In this document: positions 36,301-51,300 of the stretch, piece by piece
Numbering within the stretch: position 1 is the first letter of the stretch
Layout: each line of letters opens with the position of its first letter
Assembly: GCF_050624435.1 (NCBI RefSeq)
Contig: NC_134535.1
Coordinates: 122,995,731-123,059,730 of the forward strand
DNA: 64,000 nt
Direction: 5' to 3'
Source: Tenrec ecaudatus
Lineage: Eukaryota > Chordata > Mammalia > Afrosoricida > Tenrecidae
Position numbers and translations under genes: made by a program
Notes under the pieces: model-generated
The model's database searches: none
Told to the model about the DNA's origin: nothing
Seen by the model: only the letters and a program-made list of their open reading frames with translations

Positions 36301-39300
36301 AGTACAACAACCCAGTAGATATAAGCCCTCAAGTACAGGATAGAATTGTACTAACGGCCCTCTTTACTTTGGAGCTTTATCCATTAGTACACTTGCAGCA
36401 TTTACCATGCTGGCGGGTTTTTCACAAATAAACATGTATTTGTATGTACAGGCACTATATCTAATATGTGCTCTGTATAAATAGGCACAATATCTATTCT
36501 GCATGTTGTCCATCTTTCCTGTAAACCTGAAAGATAAAATGAAGAATTACATGACCTCCTCGTTCCCAAGATTATAATATTTGGGGATTCAAGTCGATGT
36601 TCTGAGTATCAAAGATGTCCAACTTACATGTTGACCTAATAATACCTAATCTCAAAGATGACATGTTGACCTTACATAATGTCTAATGTCAAACACTGCC
36701 TAATTTTCCTCTACTTTTTCACAGCTGTATTATTTCCTGTTTATTAAATCTAAGGTTAGCTTACCCACCACCCAATATATGATTTATAATAGTGCGATTG
36801 CATGAGATTTTCTAAGTGATTAGAAGGAAATTCGAATCATCTGCCGAGATTTTACCGTGCAGTTCTGAATAGTTAAAAATTAAGCAAATTTGAATAAGTG
36901 AAGGATTAAACATTTATCTGCTAACCAGAAAGTTAGCAATTTGAAAATGTCAAGGAACCACAATCAATGCTCATAGAAGCGCCAGTGAGGACGTCAAACG
37001 ACATAGAGCTTTAGGTAAATCTACATTAGGTAAAATTAAGACCACTTTGGAGTATTGAAAAGCAAGGATGTTTCTTTGAGGACCAAGCCACATTTTTTTT
37101 CTGTTTTTGTTTTTTAATCATTTAACTGGGGGCTCCTACAACTCTTATCACAATCCATGCATACATCTATTATGTCAATCACATTTGTTGTCATCATCAT
37201 TTTCAAAACATTTGCTTTGTACTTGAGCCCTTGGTATCAGCTCCTCATTTTTCCCCTTCCTCCCCAGCCCCCCTACCAAACTCTTGATAATTTATTATTT
37301 TGTTTTGTCTTACACTGTCTGACATCTCCCTTCACCCACTTTTCTGTTGTCCATCCCCCAGGGAGGAGGTTATATGTATATTCTTGTAATCAGTTCCCAC
37401 TTTCCACCCCACCCTCTCTCCACCCTCCCAGTATTGTCACTCTCAACACTTGTCCTGAAGAGATAATCTGTCCTGGATTCCCTGTGTTTCCAGTTCCTCT
37501 CTGTACCAGTGTATATCCTCTGGTCTAGCCAGGTTTTTAAGGTAGAATTGGGATCATGATAGTGGCGGGGGAGAGGTAGAGGGGCAGGGAGGAAGATATT
37601 AGGAACTAGACAAAAGTTGTATGTTTCATCATTGCTACACTGCACCCAGACTAGCTCGTCTCCTCCCCGCGACCCTTCTGTAAGGGGATGTCCAGTGGCC
37701 TACAGAAGGGTCTTGGGTCCCCAATCTGCACTCCTCCTCATTCACAATGATTTGATTTTTTGTTCTTTGATGATTGATACCTGATCCCTTCGACACCTCA
37801 TGAGCACACAGGCTAGTGTGCTTCTTCCATGTGGTCTTTTTGCTTCTGAGCTACATTGCTGCTTGTTTACCATCAAACCTTTAAGACCCCAGATGTTGTA
37901 TCTTTTGATAGCCGGGCACCATCAGCTTTCTTCACCACTTTTGCTTAGGGACCCATTTGTCTTCAACAATCGTATTGGGAAGGTGAGCACACAATGGTAT
38001 GATATTTTTTTCTTTGATGTCTGACACCTGATCCATTCGACACCTCATGATCACACAGGCTGATGTGCTTCTCCCATGTGGGCTTTGTTGCTTCTCAACT
38101 AGATGGCTACTTGTTTATTTTCAAGCCTTTAAGACCCCAGATGCTAGCTATAGCTGGTCTCCATCACAAGCCCCATTTTTTTCAGTTGCTTCATATGCAT
38201 ATGAAAGTTGAACACTGATTAAGGAAGAGTGAAGAAGAATTCATGCACTTGAATTGTGGTGCTTGTGAGGAATCTTGAAAGTACCATGGACTACTAAAAG
38301 AACAAACAAATCTGTCTTGAAACAAGTAAAGCCAGAGAGCTCCCTAGAGGCAAAGATGGCAAGACTTCATCTTACATACTTTGGTTGTCATGTGAGATCA
38401 GTTCCTGGAGAAGGATATCATCTTAGTGAAGTAGAGGGGCCCAGTGAAAGAGGAAGGCACCCCCATTAAATGAATCAACAAAATAGCTTTAACAATGGTC
38501 TCAGCATAGGAACAATTGTCAGGAGGACACAAGACTGAGCATTGTTTCACTCTGTTGTGCTTATGGATTGCAACCAGTTCAATGGCACCCAACAGCAATA
38601 GTCTCAGCCTACACAACTCAGAAAATGTCTTTGTCATCCAATAGGCCCAAAATGTTTCTTTTCTATTATTACTAAGTCATACATTCAATCCTTAGCAGAT
38701 GTTTTCCCACAGATGCCAAGTACTGTCTTTGGGAACTGCCTCCCAGCAGTCCCTCATTTCTCTGGATTTGGGCTCTTGTGATCATGGCTGCTCCCTACAG
38801 CTGCTATTCTTTTCTGCCCTTATTTGTTCATCTCCTGTGATGAAGTAATAGGTATATTATATTTATTCTGTTAAAATTGCTGGTGGTAGTTTCCATTTAC
38901 TAAATTAGTACTGAATGCTAAAGATTTGCTTGTTTGTGGAGATATACAATTGATGATGTGATTGGGGCATTAATTTTTACACGTATTTTCCTTCAACCCA
39001 GTGTTAACCATCTGAAAATGGGAAATGATTGGTTAATAATCCATCCATTTTGGAACCATCACAAGTAAGAACAAAATGAGTTCTGATTAATTGTGATGAT
39101 GTAAAGAGTGAATCAAGTGCCTTGAGAGCTGACGTCAAGCCGGCCTTAATTCGTTAGGTAGATTACAGGAACTATGGTGTGCAATTGATTTTTCTGAGTA
39201 CATGGGAGCACAGGGTATATAGTACTTTGATAGTACCGCCCAGTTAAAGGGATGAATTACCTAATTTATCCTTATGAAATAACAGAGATCAGATGAATCA

Positions 39301-42300
39301 TGGAGCGTGGTATAAACTATACTAAAATTAATCATGGACTTTCTTAGATGTAAAATCTGAAGTAAGTAAATATAAGCTCCTGATTTTGGTCCTAATAGTA
39401 TATGATTCCTCAACTCTGCCATAATTTATACCACATAGCTCTAGATCATTTTGGGACTTCACACTATTAGTATCTGTTCATCTGGAATTAGCAAATATTT
39501 TAGATGAGTTAGTAAATTACAGGTGAAATAGAAAATTTGAGATAAACTTCAAAAAAATTAGGAGTATACTCCCTCTGTGTGATTTCTGGGGATTTCCATG
39601 ATCAGGAGCATCATCTAGAAGGGAGGGAGGGAGGGGAGAAGAAAGAAGGAGGGGAAGAAGGAAGGAAGAGGTCAATGAATAGCACAATATACCATGTTTG
39701 AATGTGCTACTCTAATCCACCTGCCAGATCACCAATTCAAAGGGGGAAATAAATGGTTCTTATATTTCTAGCGCAAACATAAATTATGTGGGCCTTGTGA
39801 CTCAGTAAATTCAAGAACACTCAATGCGTCTGTGGAAAAAGAAGGACTCCAATGTGGAGATGCCAACAAGCAACAGGAGAAGAATCCCAGTAAATTCTCT
39901 AGTAAGCAGCACTGCCTATTTACCCATCTACCTGTAAAGCTATGTATCTCATTAACAGCTAACACCAGAGGCTTGGACTGCTCTGGCTTCAAAAGTCTTT
40001 TCTGTAAAAGAAAGGAACTTGGGTTCAATCTTCCAAACTGAATTTACTTATTTACTGATTTGTTCAATTTGAGCTACATTTCACATTAAATAGGTTCAGA
40101 ACTTCTAATCTACATAACTGTGGAAAACTAAATTTATAATCAAGTTTAGTAGTTGCTTATGATGTTTTTTCTTTAGTTTCAGTGTATATGATCAACATAT
40201 TTAATAAAAGGGTTGTACATTTTATTATGTGAAGTATAAGATGCTTATAAAACTCAAAACCATGCAAAAACATATACTCTGAACTGCATTGTACACTTTC
40301 ACTTCCTGTCTATCCTCATATTCTTCCAGTTTTTCTATTCAGTGAGCATGCCCTAGAGTCTACTTTTCACTAATTTTTGTTATAGCTTTCCTGTTTTCTT
40401 AGTAAATAAAATCATGCATATTTTCAGAGATCTGTTTTACTTAAATGAGAAATACTACATTTTACTATTGCAATACATATGATTCATTCAGCTTAGACAA
40501 TAATCAATGTCCATCAAACCTTCAGTCAAGAACTCAAATGTAATATTGTATTCGTCAAACTGTTGCAAAAGGTCAATATGAAGTTTAAAGACCAGGAATG
40601 TCATTTTCATAACAAAAGCATGCCTAACCTAAGGCATAGAGTTTTCAGGGACATACAAAACTCCATAGAAAAATGAAATGAAAAGGTCATGGAATTTTTC
40701 CATGAACTTTTTGAAGCCTCCTCACACACATAAAAAATTGACTGATGAAAAAGGAAGGACGAAGAAGAATGATTGCCTCTGACGTGTGATGCTATAAAGA
40801 ATATTGTATACCTTGGAAAGCCAAAAGAAGTTGAAATTAGAAAAAAGAGAGCGAAGATGCTCCTTAAGTTAGGTGAGGATAAAAAGACCTTGGCATGCGT
40901 ATTTTCTATAGGTAATCCGGAAAGCATTTTTCAAGATGGAGATCATGGTTGGTAGTTAAGGGTCAACAAAAACCAGGGAAACTTTTGTACTAACACAACA
41001 GCAACAATGACCTCAGACCTCACCAAAGGCTATGACGATGGTGCACACCTGGCAAGGTTGGCCGTCCTCGAAATAAGTTTGTTCTGTGAGAGTCAACAAC
41101 AGCAGTACATCTGTACATTTGTCACTGGATGAGGTAAGAATCTTTCGAATTTGTACTGAATCTAATGGTACGTATTGACTATCTCTGCCATTCGCCAATT
41201 TTAAATAGATATGATTTCCTTTAAAAGTGCTTTATTCTCTTTGGCCTTTCTTGTTTTGCTCCAAAGCTGCCATCTTGCTGGTCCCTGACTCACGGTGGCC
41301 CAGGCACAGCCACATCAGGTCACCAGGACTCAGGTGTGTGCACTGGGTGAGCTTTGGAAGCAGATTGCCAGGATTTTCCTTCTGGTCTACATAGGTCTCG
41401 AACTTATTAAATATTCTTTTTATGTACATTTTAAAATTTTTAGTCTTTCATTTCAATAATGATGAACTTAAGGTGGTTTCTTTTCCTCTCACTGTAGTTG
41501 CTGACATTTCCCACAATTTAGTTTGGGAGTATTTTTCTAAAAATTTACATTTTGTATTTAATTTACTTGAAATAATAATGCTTTAAATTCAAACTCAAAT
41601 TTTCTCCTTACGTAATTTGCATTCGAGGTTATAATTAAAAATAAAGTTGTAATTTAGGACTTGCTAAAGTTTAGTTTCTGAAAAATTATAACAAATCTTT
41701 GAAAAAATACTTCAGAGATTAGATATATGCCTAACTATATCTATCTGTCTATGTATCTCTTGCAATTATTTAGCATCAGTTTTACATCTTTAATATCTCT
41801 TCTACTCTGAAATAGGAATGTAAAATGTAAAATTTCTCATTCAAATTTCATGTAGCAATTATTTAAGTTAGTATTTTGTTTTGTTTACAGATATAGAATC
41901 TACATTGCTTGGTGCACACAAATGAGCGCTTTTAATCTTCCTCATAAGTCAAGTCTCTCATCATCACACCCCGTCTTCTTTTGGTTTTTACCTCTAAGTT
42001 CCTGTTTATTATATTAGCATAATAATATCATTATCACACCATCATGGCTTTGTAATCATTTCGTATTACCCTGATCCATATTTGATATTCTTTAATTTTT
42101 TACAACTTCATGTAACCCTGTTTCATAGAAACCACCCACAATTTAATGTACTTAATAAGAACATTTGGAAAGTTATAATTTTTCCCCAGTAGATTCTGCT
42201 CTCTCCCGGTTATACGGATATACTAATTTTTACCATTTCTCTTATGCCCTGCTTACGGCTCATTTTACTTGTTTATTGCTCACTTTATTTTTTCTTATAT

Positions 42301-45300
42301 TCTGTGTTTTATCCACATAGTTTTATTTCATTATAAATGAAAAAGAATAATAAAATATGTCTTCCAGTCAGTTCCCACTATGGTCACCCATGTGTAACTG
42401 AGCAGAGCCATATTCCACCGTATGACGGATTCATTTTTTTAGAGTATGCTCACCAGTCATTTCTTCACAAGCTCCTCTGCACGGACGCGAACATTGAAGC
42501 TTTTTTAACCACAAAGCTCATTAAGCAGTACCATGCAAGTTCTCCATGCATTTCAATCAACTCCCTCCCTTTCTGTCCTCCCTGCATTTTACGTTATCTT
42601 ATCCCCATTTTGTATGTCATCATCAAAGTTAGTGCTATGTTATTTTTAGGACTTTCTTTTCTTTCTGAAGGAAAACCAGAAAACAAAACTTTTATTTGTT
42701 TCGCTTCCCACTCTGGTGTTTATGCAAGAATCAGTGGGTTTTAGCTGGGGTCAATTTTTCAAGCTGTGAGGAGAGGGAGAATATCAGTTACTGCCTTGAA
42801 AAATTGTCCTAAACCCCAATCGCACAGACACACTTACAGAGTGATAAAGAAACCTTACTGGAATTCAAGTGAAGAAGGACGAGCTGGCCAAGTATGTCTT
42901 AGAGAAAGCAATTACTTTTCTGTTGGGTAAAATGGGGAAGAGCAGCCTCCCATTGGGAAAATATGCTTAACAATACTTACATACAACCCAATGGGAGAAT
43001 ACACCTGGTACTAAGTTCCTAATCAGACACTTTTGACCCAATTTCTATGCAGCCTTTAGTGACTCAGACTATGTGCTATAGACTGTAGACTACTTGGATT
43101 TTAGACTTTGTGGTACACAACATGCAACATAGGCTACATCAGAAAGACTACATCTGGAAACTGAACTAAGTGAACCTGGGCTTTCCCTCAAATCCACCTA
43201 TAGCCCTTTCACAGAAGGCTGAAATTCCCAAGTGTGAGAAAGAAGTAGATGACTGCTAAATCAAGCACACCGAATTGGCCCTCAATGGACTTTGGCTTGA
43301 ATCTCTTGCCTGAGGGTGCCCAATGAATGGTGGCTCAGAACTAACATATAATTACCATTTCATGCCTTCTTTTATTATAACAGGAAAGGCATGGTAGGTA
43401 TTAATCTGTTAAGCATGGCTTTACTATTGTGAATGAATATTATGAAAATTTTGCCCTATAAGCAACCCCCATTGTTTCTGCAAATAGTGTCCAGCAACTT
43501 ACGAATTTAATCTATACAAACCAACAATTCATGTACTGTGATTCATAGTTGGCCTATTTGTGTATAATTTCCTTTTCCCAACAATGTTTTAAAATCTGTA
43601 TCACAGACTAAGCTAATGACACCATCAATGCCTAGTGGTTACGCATTGAGTTGCTAACTTCAATGTCAGCAGTTCGAAACCACCAGCCAACTCCATGGAG
43701 GAAAGATGAGGCTTTCTACTCTTATGAAGATTTTTTCATCTTAGAGACCCACAGGGACAATTCTACTATGACCAATAGGGTTGCTATGAGTCAGCATTAA
43801 CTTAATGGACAGCTGGGGGGTGGGAAGGTGGGGAGTGATGTCTTAGGGGGATGACTGATAATGTTATGTATTATGAAATGACAATAATATTTCCGAGGTT
43901 AACTAGACACATACATAAATCATAAATCAATGAATGAATTTTGGACTCACACTTACTTATATCCCCAATCTAAAAACAATTAGTTCTTATGACTTGTCCC
44001 TGCTTGATGCTCTCCTTCTTTAGGAGTTTGCTGAATACATGAGTGGTACAGCCACATGTGGGGAAGAAACTAGATGGTGCCATCTCTCAGAAAGAATGGC
44101 ATCTTGGGCCTTACCGCCTTGTCTTCAAGCAAGCAGTCATCTAAATGGGAGTCAACTGAGTCCACATGGAAGAAGCACATCAGTATGTGTGATCCAAGGA
44201 TTATAAATAATAAAATCCAAATTCATAGGAGGGAGCTATATCAGAGCTTAAATTAGGAATACCGGGTTTACTGAAGACAATGGATGACAGTGGCGCCACA
44301 AATTCATTTACAGGACCCCATATGGATTAAAACCCCAGTGAATCCCCTCTGATCATTGACAAGGTCTATCACAGTGCTATTAGGTTAAAATGCAATGTTA
44401 GGTTAAAATGCAATATATTATCATTTGAGATCCATTTTGGTACATTTAAAATTTGTTTTAGTTTTAATGTTTCTGTAGTTTCCCTGAAGTGTGGGGTAAA
44501 TACATGTTGGTTAAGGCCCTAGTGAATCCTGTTCTGGCCATGGACCAGGGTGTGAACAGCCTTGCTGTCGTGCAGAGTGCATTGGAAAGCGGATTATTGC
44601 AGATGCAGTTAGGTTAAACTTTAGCACCTTATCATTTGATCTCCTCTATGATCCATTTTAATTTTATCCCAGTGTTTAGTATGTTCTGCTTTCTTTCCTA
44701 TTGAGGGTTTTCTCTGTTTTATTTTGGTTTTGATGTTAGCATTAAAAATGTTTTTCTGTGTATGAAATCCAGGATAGATAAATCAAGAGAGACAGTAACT
44801 GGATTAATGGTTCTGTGGCGGTGGCGGTGGCGGGGCGAGGCACGGGGTTGTGGGGAGATGAAGTGCTAATAGCGAGAAAGAAGAAAATGTTCTAAAATTG
44901 ATTTTGGTGATCATCGCACCACACTTCTTGATGTGCTTGTACTACTGAATGGTATGATGTGTGAATTATATGCAAATGAACAGTGTGTGTGTGTGCTCTT
45001 TGAAAGAATCAGTTGTTGGATTCAGGGCACCCACTAAAATGCCCTGGAGTTCCCTCCTAGTTGATGCTCAACTAATAAACAGGTTTTAACACTTGGGCTT
45101 CCAACCCAATTCAGCATGTTGAAGCAGTTTGTACCCACCTTCCTCCTCAATGTCAGGGACTATCAAACATTATGAAACCTTAGTACCGTTTTTATGGAAA
45201 GCATTCACAGTGTATCCCATTAAAAGACCAACAAGTACAGTATAAAACATCACTAGTAAATTTTCATGATCATATTTCTCAGTAAGTACAACATAATATT

Positions 45301-48300
45301 TTGTTCACCCCATGATGCAGCATGCCATGATGAATTCATATTGTTCTCTTTATTCGAAATGCATTTCTAGATTGCTTCTACATTCTTTACTTAAAATGCC
45401 TATTTTTAATGTCAGTTATAATACAAATTTCAAAGCTAATATAGGTTTTAGGTTATTCCATATATTCTTACTGAAGAAGCATTTGCCACATTATATTGTA
45501 TTTATATCTAGAATTGTTTATACAGTTTTCATGTACATTTCATACAATTCATGACTAATTAAGTCATGATGTTAAAGAATAATGAATATTTCACTTTGGT
45601 TTTAGCATAACTTTTGTGGTGAGGGGTAACGAAGTGGTGTTAACAAACCCAGGGACAAGGGAACAACATGGGATCCAAATTGGTGGTGAGGGGGGAGTGG
45701 CAGGTCTGGTAGGGAATGATCAAGGGTAAGGTTATGTAAAGAAGAGGCATAGCTGTAACTCAGGTGGTCTAGACAAAGACATATACATGCAAATATATAT
45801 ATTAGGATGGGGAAATAGATCTATGTGTCAATATTTATAGGTTTAGTATTAAGGTGGCGGAAGGACCTTGGGCCTCTACACAAGCACTCCCTCAACGCAT
45901 GAATACTTTCTTCTATTAAACTGGCATTCTATGATGCTCACCCTCCCAACACAACTGCTGAAGCCAAAGCAGGTGAACAAGTAAATGTGGTGAAGAAAGC
46001 TGATTGTGCTTGGCTATCAAAAGAGATAGTATCTGGGGTGTAAAAGGCTTAAAGATAAACAAGTGGCCATCTAGCTCAGAAGCAACAAAGCCCACATGGA
46101 AGAACACACCAGTCTGTGTGATCACGTGGTCCCGAAAGGATCAGTTATCAGGCATGAAAGAACAAAAAAATCATATCATTGGCTGCACACCTCCATGATA
46201 TGATCGCCGAGGAAACACGGGTGCATAAGCAAATGTGGCGAAGAAAGCTGATGGTGCCCGGCTATCAAAAGAGATAGTGTCTGGGGTCTTAAAGGCTTGA
46301 AGGTGAACAAGTGGCCATCTAGCTCAGAATCAACAAAGCCCACATAGAAGAAGCACACCAGCCTGTGTGATCATGAGGTACCAAAGGGATCAGGTATAAG
46401 GCATCATCATCATCATAAAAAAAAACCAAATCTTACCATAGTGAATGAAGGGGGAAGTGCAGAGTGGAGACCCAAAGCCCTTTTGTTAGCCACTGGAGAT
46501 CCCCTCACAGAGGGTTCTAGGGGAGGAGATGAGTCAATTAGGGTGCGATGTAGTACCGATGAGGAATACAGCTTTCCCCCAGATCCTGGATGCTTCCTCC
46601 CCCCAACTACCATCATCCGAATTCTACCTTGCAGGGCTGGATAGGGCAGAGGCTGTACACTGGTACATAAGAGGGCTGGAGGCACAGGGAATCCAGGGTG
46701 GATGATACCTTCAGAACCAGGGGGTGAGGGGCGATACTGGGAAAGTAGAGGGTGAATGGGTTGGAAAGGGGGAACCGATTACAAGGATCGACATGTGACC
46801 TCCTCCCTGGGGGACAGACAACAGAAAAGGGGTGAAGGGAGACGCCGGATAGGGCAAGATATGACAAAATAATAATCTATCAGTTATCAAGGCCTCATGA
46901 GGGAGGGGGGAGCAGGGAAGGAGGGGGAAAAAAGAGGACCTGATGCAAAGGGCTTAAGTGGAGAGCAAATGCTTTGAAAATGATTAGGGCAAAGAATGTA
47001 CAGATGTGCTTTATACAATTGATGTATGTATATGTCTGGATTGTGATGAGTTGTATGAGCCCCTAATAAAATATTTTTTAAAAGAATCTAATGAACTTTG
47101 TTGTCCTTTTATTTTTATTTTTTAATGCCCCACACCCGTCCTTTTATTTTTATATGACAAAAATATTATTCAACAAAGTTCTCCATATGTGCTTACTATA
47201 TGCAGTATTTGTCAAAAAAATTTAGTATAGAAAATTCTGCTAGAAAATCACTCTTTAAGAAAGCAATTTCAATTAATACTCATTTTAATTGGAATCTAAA
47301 ATGATCCAGAAAAAAATTACCTCTACTCAAAACCAAACATAAAAATGTAACAGTAATGAGACTTACCAATCCCTGGAGAAAATTTCCTCATCTAAATCTA
47401 TGTATATGTTTTGATCCTCTTGTGGAAGTAATCCCAACCAAAACTGTGTTTTTAATTTCATGGATTTTATAAATTCCTACGAGAAATAGAGATGGTTTCT
47501 TTAAATTTTGAAACACTATAATGTAGGGAAATGTACCTTATTTCATAACAAACGGGATTACATATTACTATTTTAAGGCAATATTTTTATACAATGCACT
47601 ACTACTTTTCAACAGCAACAAAATGAATGGAAATGGCTTGTTTTGAACACTGTCTCTACTTATGAATGGAAGAGGGGTCCCTAAGGTTACTGCGAAATGC
47701 AAACACAAGACTCCTCACACTGGACACCAATGGCAGCAGATTCTTCATTACGAATTCTGACAGCTCTGGAAAAAAATGATATCATACATCATTCAGGCCA
47801 CGAAGGGATTGCACATTGAAAAGAGTGAATAGGGTGGAGTCAGGGGAAGCAGTCTCTTTAGTATCAAAAGTGTGAAGTGACTCTTAGTTCCTGTGAGAGG
47901 ACATAATCCTCATGTTGGAATAATTCTACAGATTGGCAGTGAAATGAAACCTACTATGCAGGCCCACTTAGGAACGTTGATACGTAGCACTGTTTGGCTA
48001 GTGGATTTTGGGCTTGCAGTCAAACCATTTAAGTCACCTTTTACTACACGCCCTCCCCCAAGAAATTAAGGCAGCATATATTATTGAATATTATTTTTGT
48101 TTTACTTCTCACTGTTCTGTATTATAAATTTTTCTCTAGATTTAAAAAAAAATTGAGCACCTAACAACAGCAACAATTTAATCAATATATAGATCAAAAC
48201 AGTTTTACAATTAAAATTCATGGAATTCACATTTTTGAATAATTATATTAAAACTTAAAATCTAGCTACTTAGACATTATAAAAAAGTTAGTGTCCATGT

Positions 48301-51300
48301 TCTTTTTTTTAATCATTTTATTGGGGCTCATACTATGCTTATTACAATCCATACATACATACATTGTGTCAAGCACATTTGTACATTTGCTACCCTCATC
48401 ATTATCAAAACATTTGCTCTCTACTTGAGCCCTTGGTTTCAGATTCTTATTCTTCCCCTCCCTCCGTGCTCCCTCCTCCCTCATGAACCCTTGATAACTT
48501 ATAAATTATTATTTTGTCATATCTTACACTACCCAACATCTCCCTTCACCCACTTTTCTGTTGTACAACTCCCAGGGAGAAGGTTATATGTAGATCCTTG
48601 TAATAGGTTCCCCCTGTCCACCCCACCTTCCCTTCACCCTCCCGGTATCACCATTCTCACCACATGTCCTGAAGGGATCATCATCCTGCATTCCCTGTGT
48701 TTCCAGTTCCTATCTGTACCAGTGTGCATCCTTTGGTCTAGCCAGATTTGTAAGGAAGAATTGGGAACATGATAGTGGCGGGAGGAAGCATTTAGGAACT
48801 AGAGGAAAGTTGTATGTTTCATCATTGCTACACTGCACCCTGACTGGCTCTTCTCCTCCCTGCAACCTTTCTGTAAGGGGATGTAAAGTTGCCCACATAT
48901 GGGTCTTGAGTCCCCAATCTGCACTCCCCTCACTCACAATGATATGATTTTTTGTTCTTTGATGCCTGATACCTGATCCCTTTGACAGCTCATCCATCAG
49001 GATCAGGTAGGATTCATCCAAGGGATGCAGGGGTGGTTTAACATCCCCAAATCCATCAATATTATGCACCACATCGATAGGAAAAAGTAAAAGGACCATA
49101 TGACAATATCTTTGGAGGCAAAAAAAAGCATTTGACAACATCCAGCACCCATTCCTAATTAACAGGCTCAGGAGGATAGGAATGGAAGGGCCGTTCCTCA
49201 AGTTAATACAAGCTATCTATGAAACACCGACAGCTAACATCACAATCAATGGAGAAAATACAAAATCAATTACTGAAAAAGGGGACTAGACAAGGATGTC
49301 CCCTGTCCCTATTTCTATTCAGTATAGTACTGGAGGTCCTAACTAATAATAGAAAACAACGGAAGGACATCAAAGGTATCCAACTAGGAGAGGGGGAGGT
49401 TAAATTATCGTTATTTGCAGATTACATGATTCTGTACATTGAAAATCCCTAAAGCTCCACAACCAGAGTACTGACAGTGATAGAATACGAAGGGTGGCCG
49501 GTTACAAGATTAACAAACAGAAGTCAACTGGTTTCCTCTAGATATAGACATTGGACAAGACCATGGAAGATGAGATCAAGAGGACAGTGCCATTCACAAT
49601 AGCCAAGAACAAACTGAAATATCTAGGGATATATCTAACCAAAACAACAAAAGACCTATACAAGGAAAACTACACGACCCTATTACAGAAAACCAAAAAT
49701 GGAGGAATCCCCCATGCTCATGGATCAGAAGACTCAATATACTCAAGATGTCTATCCTACCCAGGGCACTTCCCTTGAATTTTAATAACATCAAACACTA
49801 TCTCAAATTAAGAAAAGATTTAGCATTGCATTCAGAACTATATGTTACTGTCGTGGTATACTGTTGAGTCTATTTTGATTCATAATGGCCCCATAGGACA
49901 GAAAATAAGATCTCTATAAGTATTGCTAGGCATTCAGTTTTACAGAGGAAGATTGCAAAGTGTGGCGAGTTTGAACCATTATCCTTTATAGTAGCAATCA
50001 AGTGCATAACCTTTGTGCGACCAGGGCTTCTTAATGTTAAATTAGAGACAATCAAAGACTCTCTAGTTGAAGATTAAAATATTTGAGTAGTAAACTTTTA
50101 GTCTATGGCAAAAGAGGTAGTTAATTACTAACATGGCTTAAAACTATATAAAAAGAATGGGAGAAAAACGCGGCAAAGTCAGATGAGAGTGACTACAAGA
50201 ATAAAGTTCAGAATAATTTCAGAAATTTGTAGTTGAATAACAATGTTTTCTAATTCTAATCTTTTCTTATTTTAAAATAAAGAACTGAGTATGTGTGATT
50301 TGAGAATGAATATGAGAGCAGAGATGATAGATTACTTTCTCATTCATATTTTTATAAAGACTGATCAAGTGACTTATAGCAGGGAAACAGAAACTCAGGA
50401 AAATATACATGCACTTAAGTAAGTTATATTTGTTTTCTGACAGATCATAGAATAACAAGAAAAATATGAAGTATTCAGACAAAAGAAAACCTTGAAGTAA
50501 ACAGTAAAAGTTACCAAAGAGTCACTTTTTTCCCTGAGTTTCAGGGTCCATTGCAATATATATATATATTATTTTTTCCCCCATGGATATAAATCTTTTT
50601 TTATTTTTTACATTTTATTAGGGGCTCATACAACTCTTATCACAATCCATACATATACATACATCAATTGTATAAAGCACATCCATACATTCTTTGCCCT
50701 AATCATTTTATATATATATATATTCTTTACATTTGACATTTCTGTTCCATCTTAACTCTATATACATACATACATACATATTTTTTTGATCTTTTCTAGC
50801 AATTGGTCTTTCCTGATTAGACATCCAAAGTAAATGATTCAAAGATTGCTATCCTAGTTTGTTTTTTTAGTAACAATTTTATTGACATATAATTCACAAC
50901 CAAATAATTCAATGGTTTAAAGATATTAAAATAGTTATGTAATCATCACTAGAGTTAATATTAGATTCTTTATTCTTGTAATTTTATTATTAGCTCTTCA
51001 TTTCTCCACGGCCTTCCTTGTTATGATCCTAAGGGACGATTAATCTAGTTACTGTTTCTACAGGTTTACCTATCCTATATTTCAAATCAAGAAAGTCATA
51101 CCCCCCAAAAGATCTCCAACAATAACAATAAAATAAAACAAAGGAAAGCCTCAGTCTGAAAGAAAGCTAAAGTAATAAAAACTAGAGAAAGTTATAAATG
51201 GTTCAAAAAGAAAAATAAAGAGTAAGATATTGAATTTTAGCCTAACTGCTTTCCATTGTACTTTCTCTTAGGACAAGTCCATTTACATCTTGATCAATAG

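Noticed and set aside
42337..42744. 135-codon plus-strand frame
   Set aside because: Starts in SINE-like sequence; no known domain, and no splice or promoter context.
48710..49201. 163-codon minus-strand frame
   Set aside because: Spans the junction of the L1 3' UTR and the inverted ORF2; a chance frame across two repeat parts.
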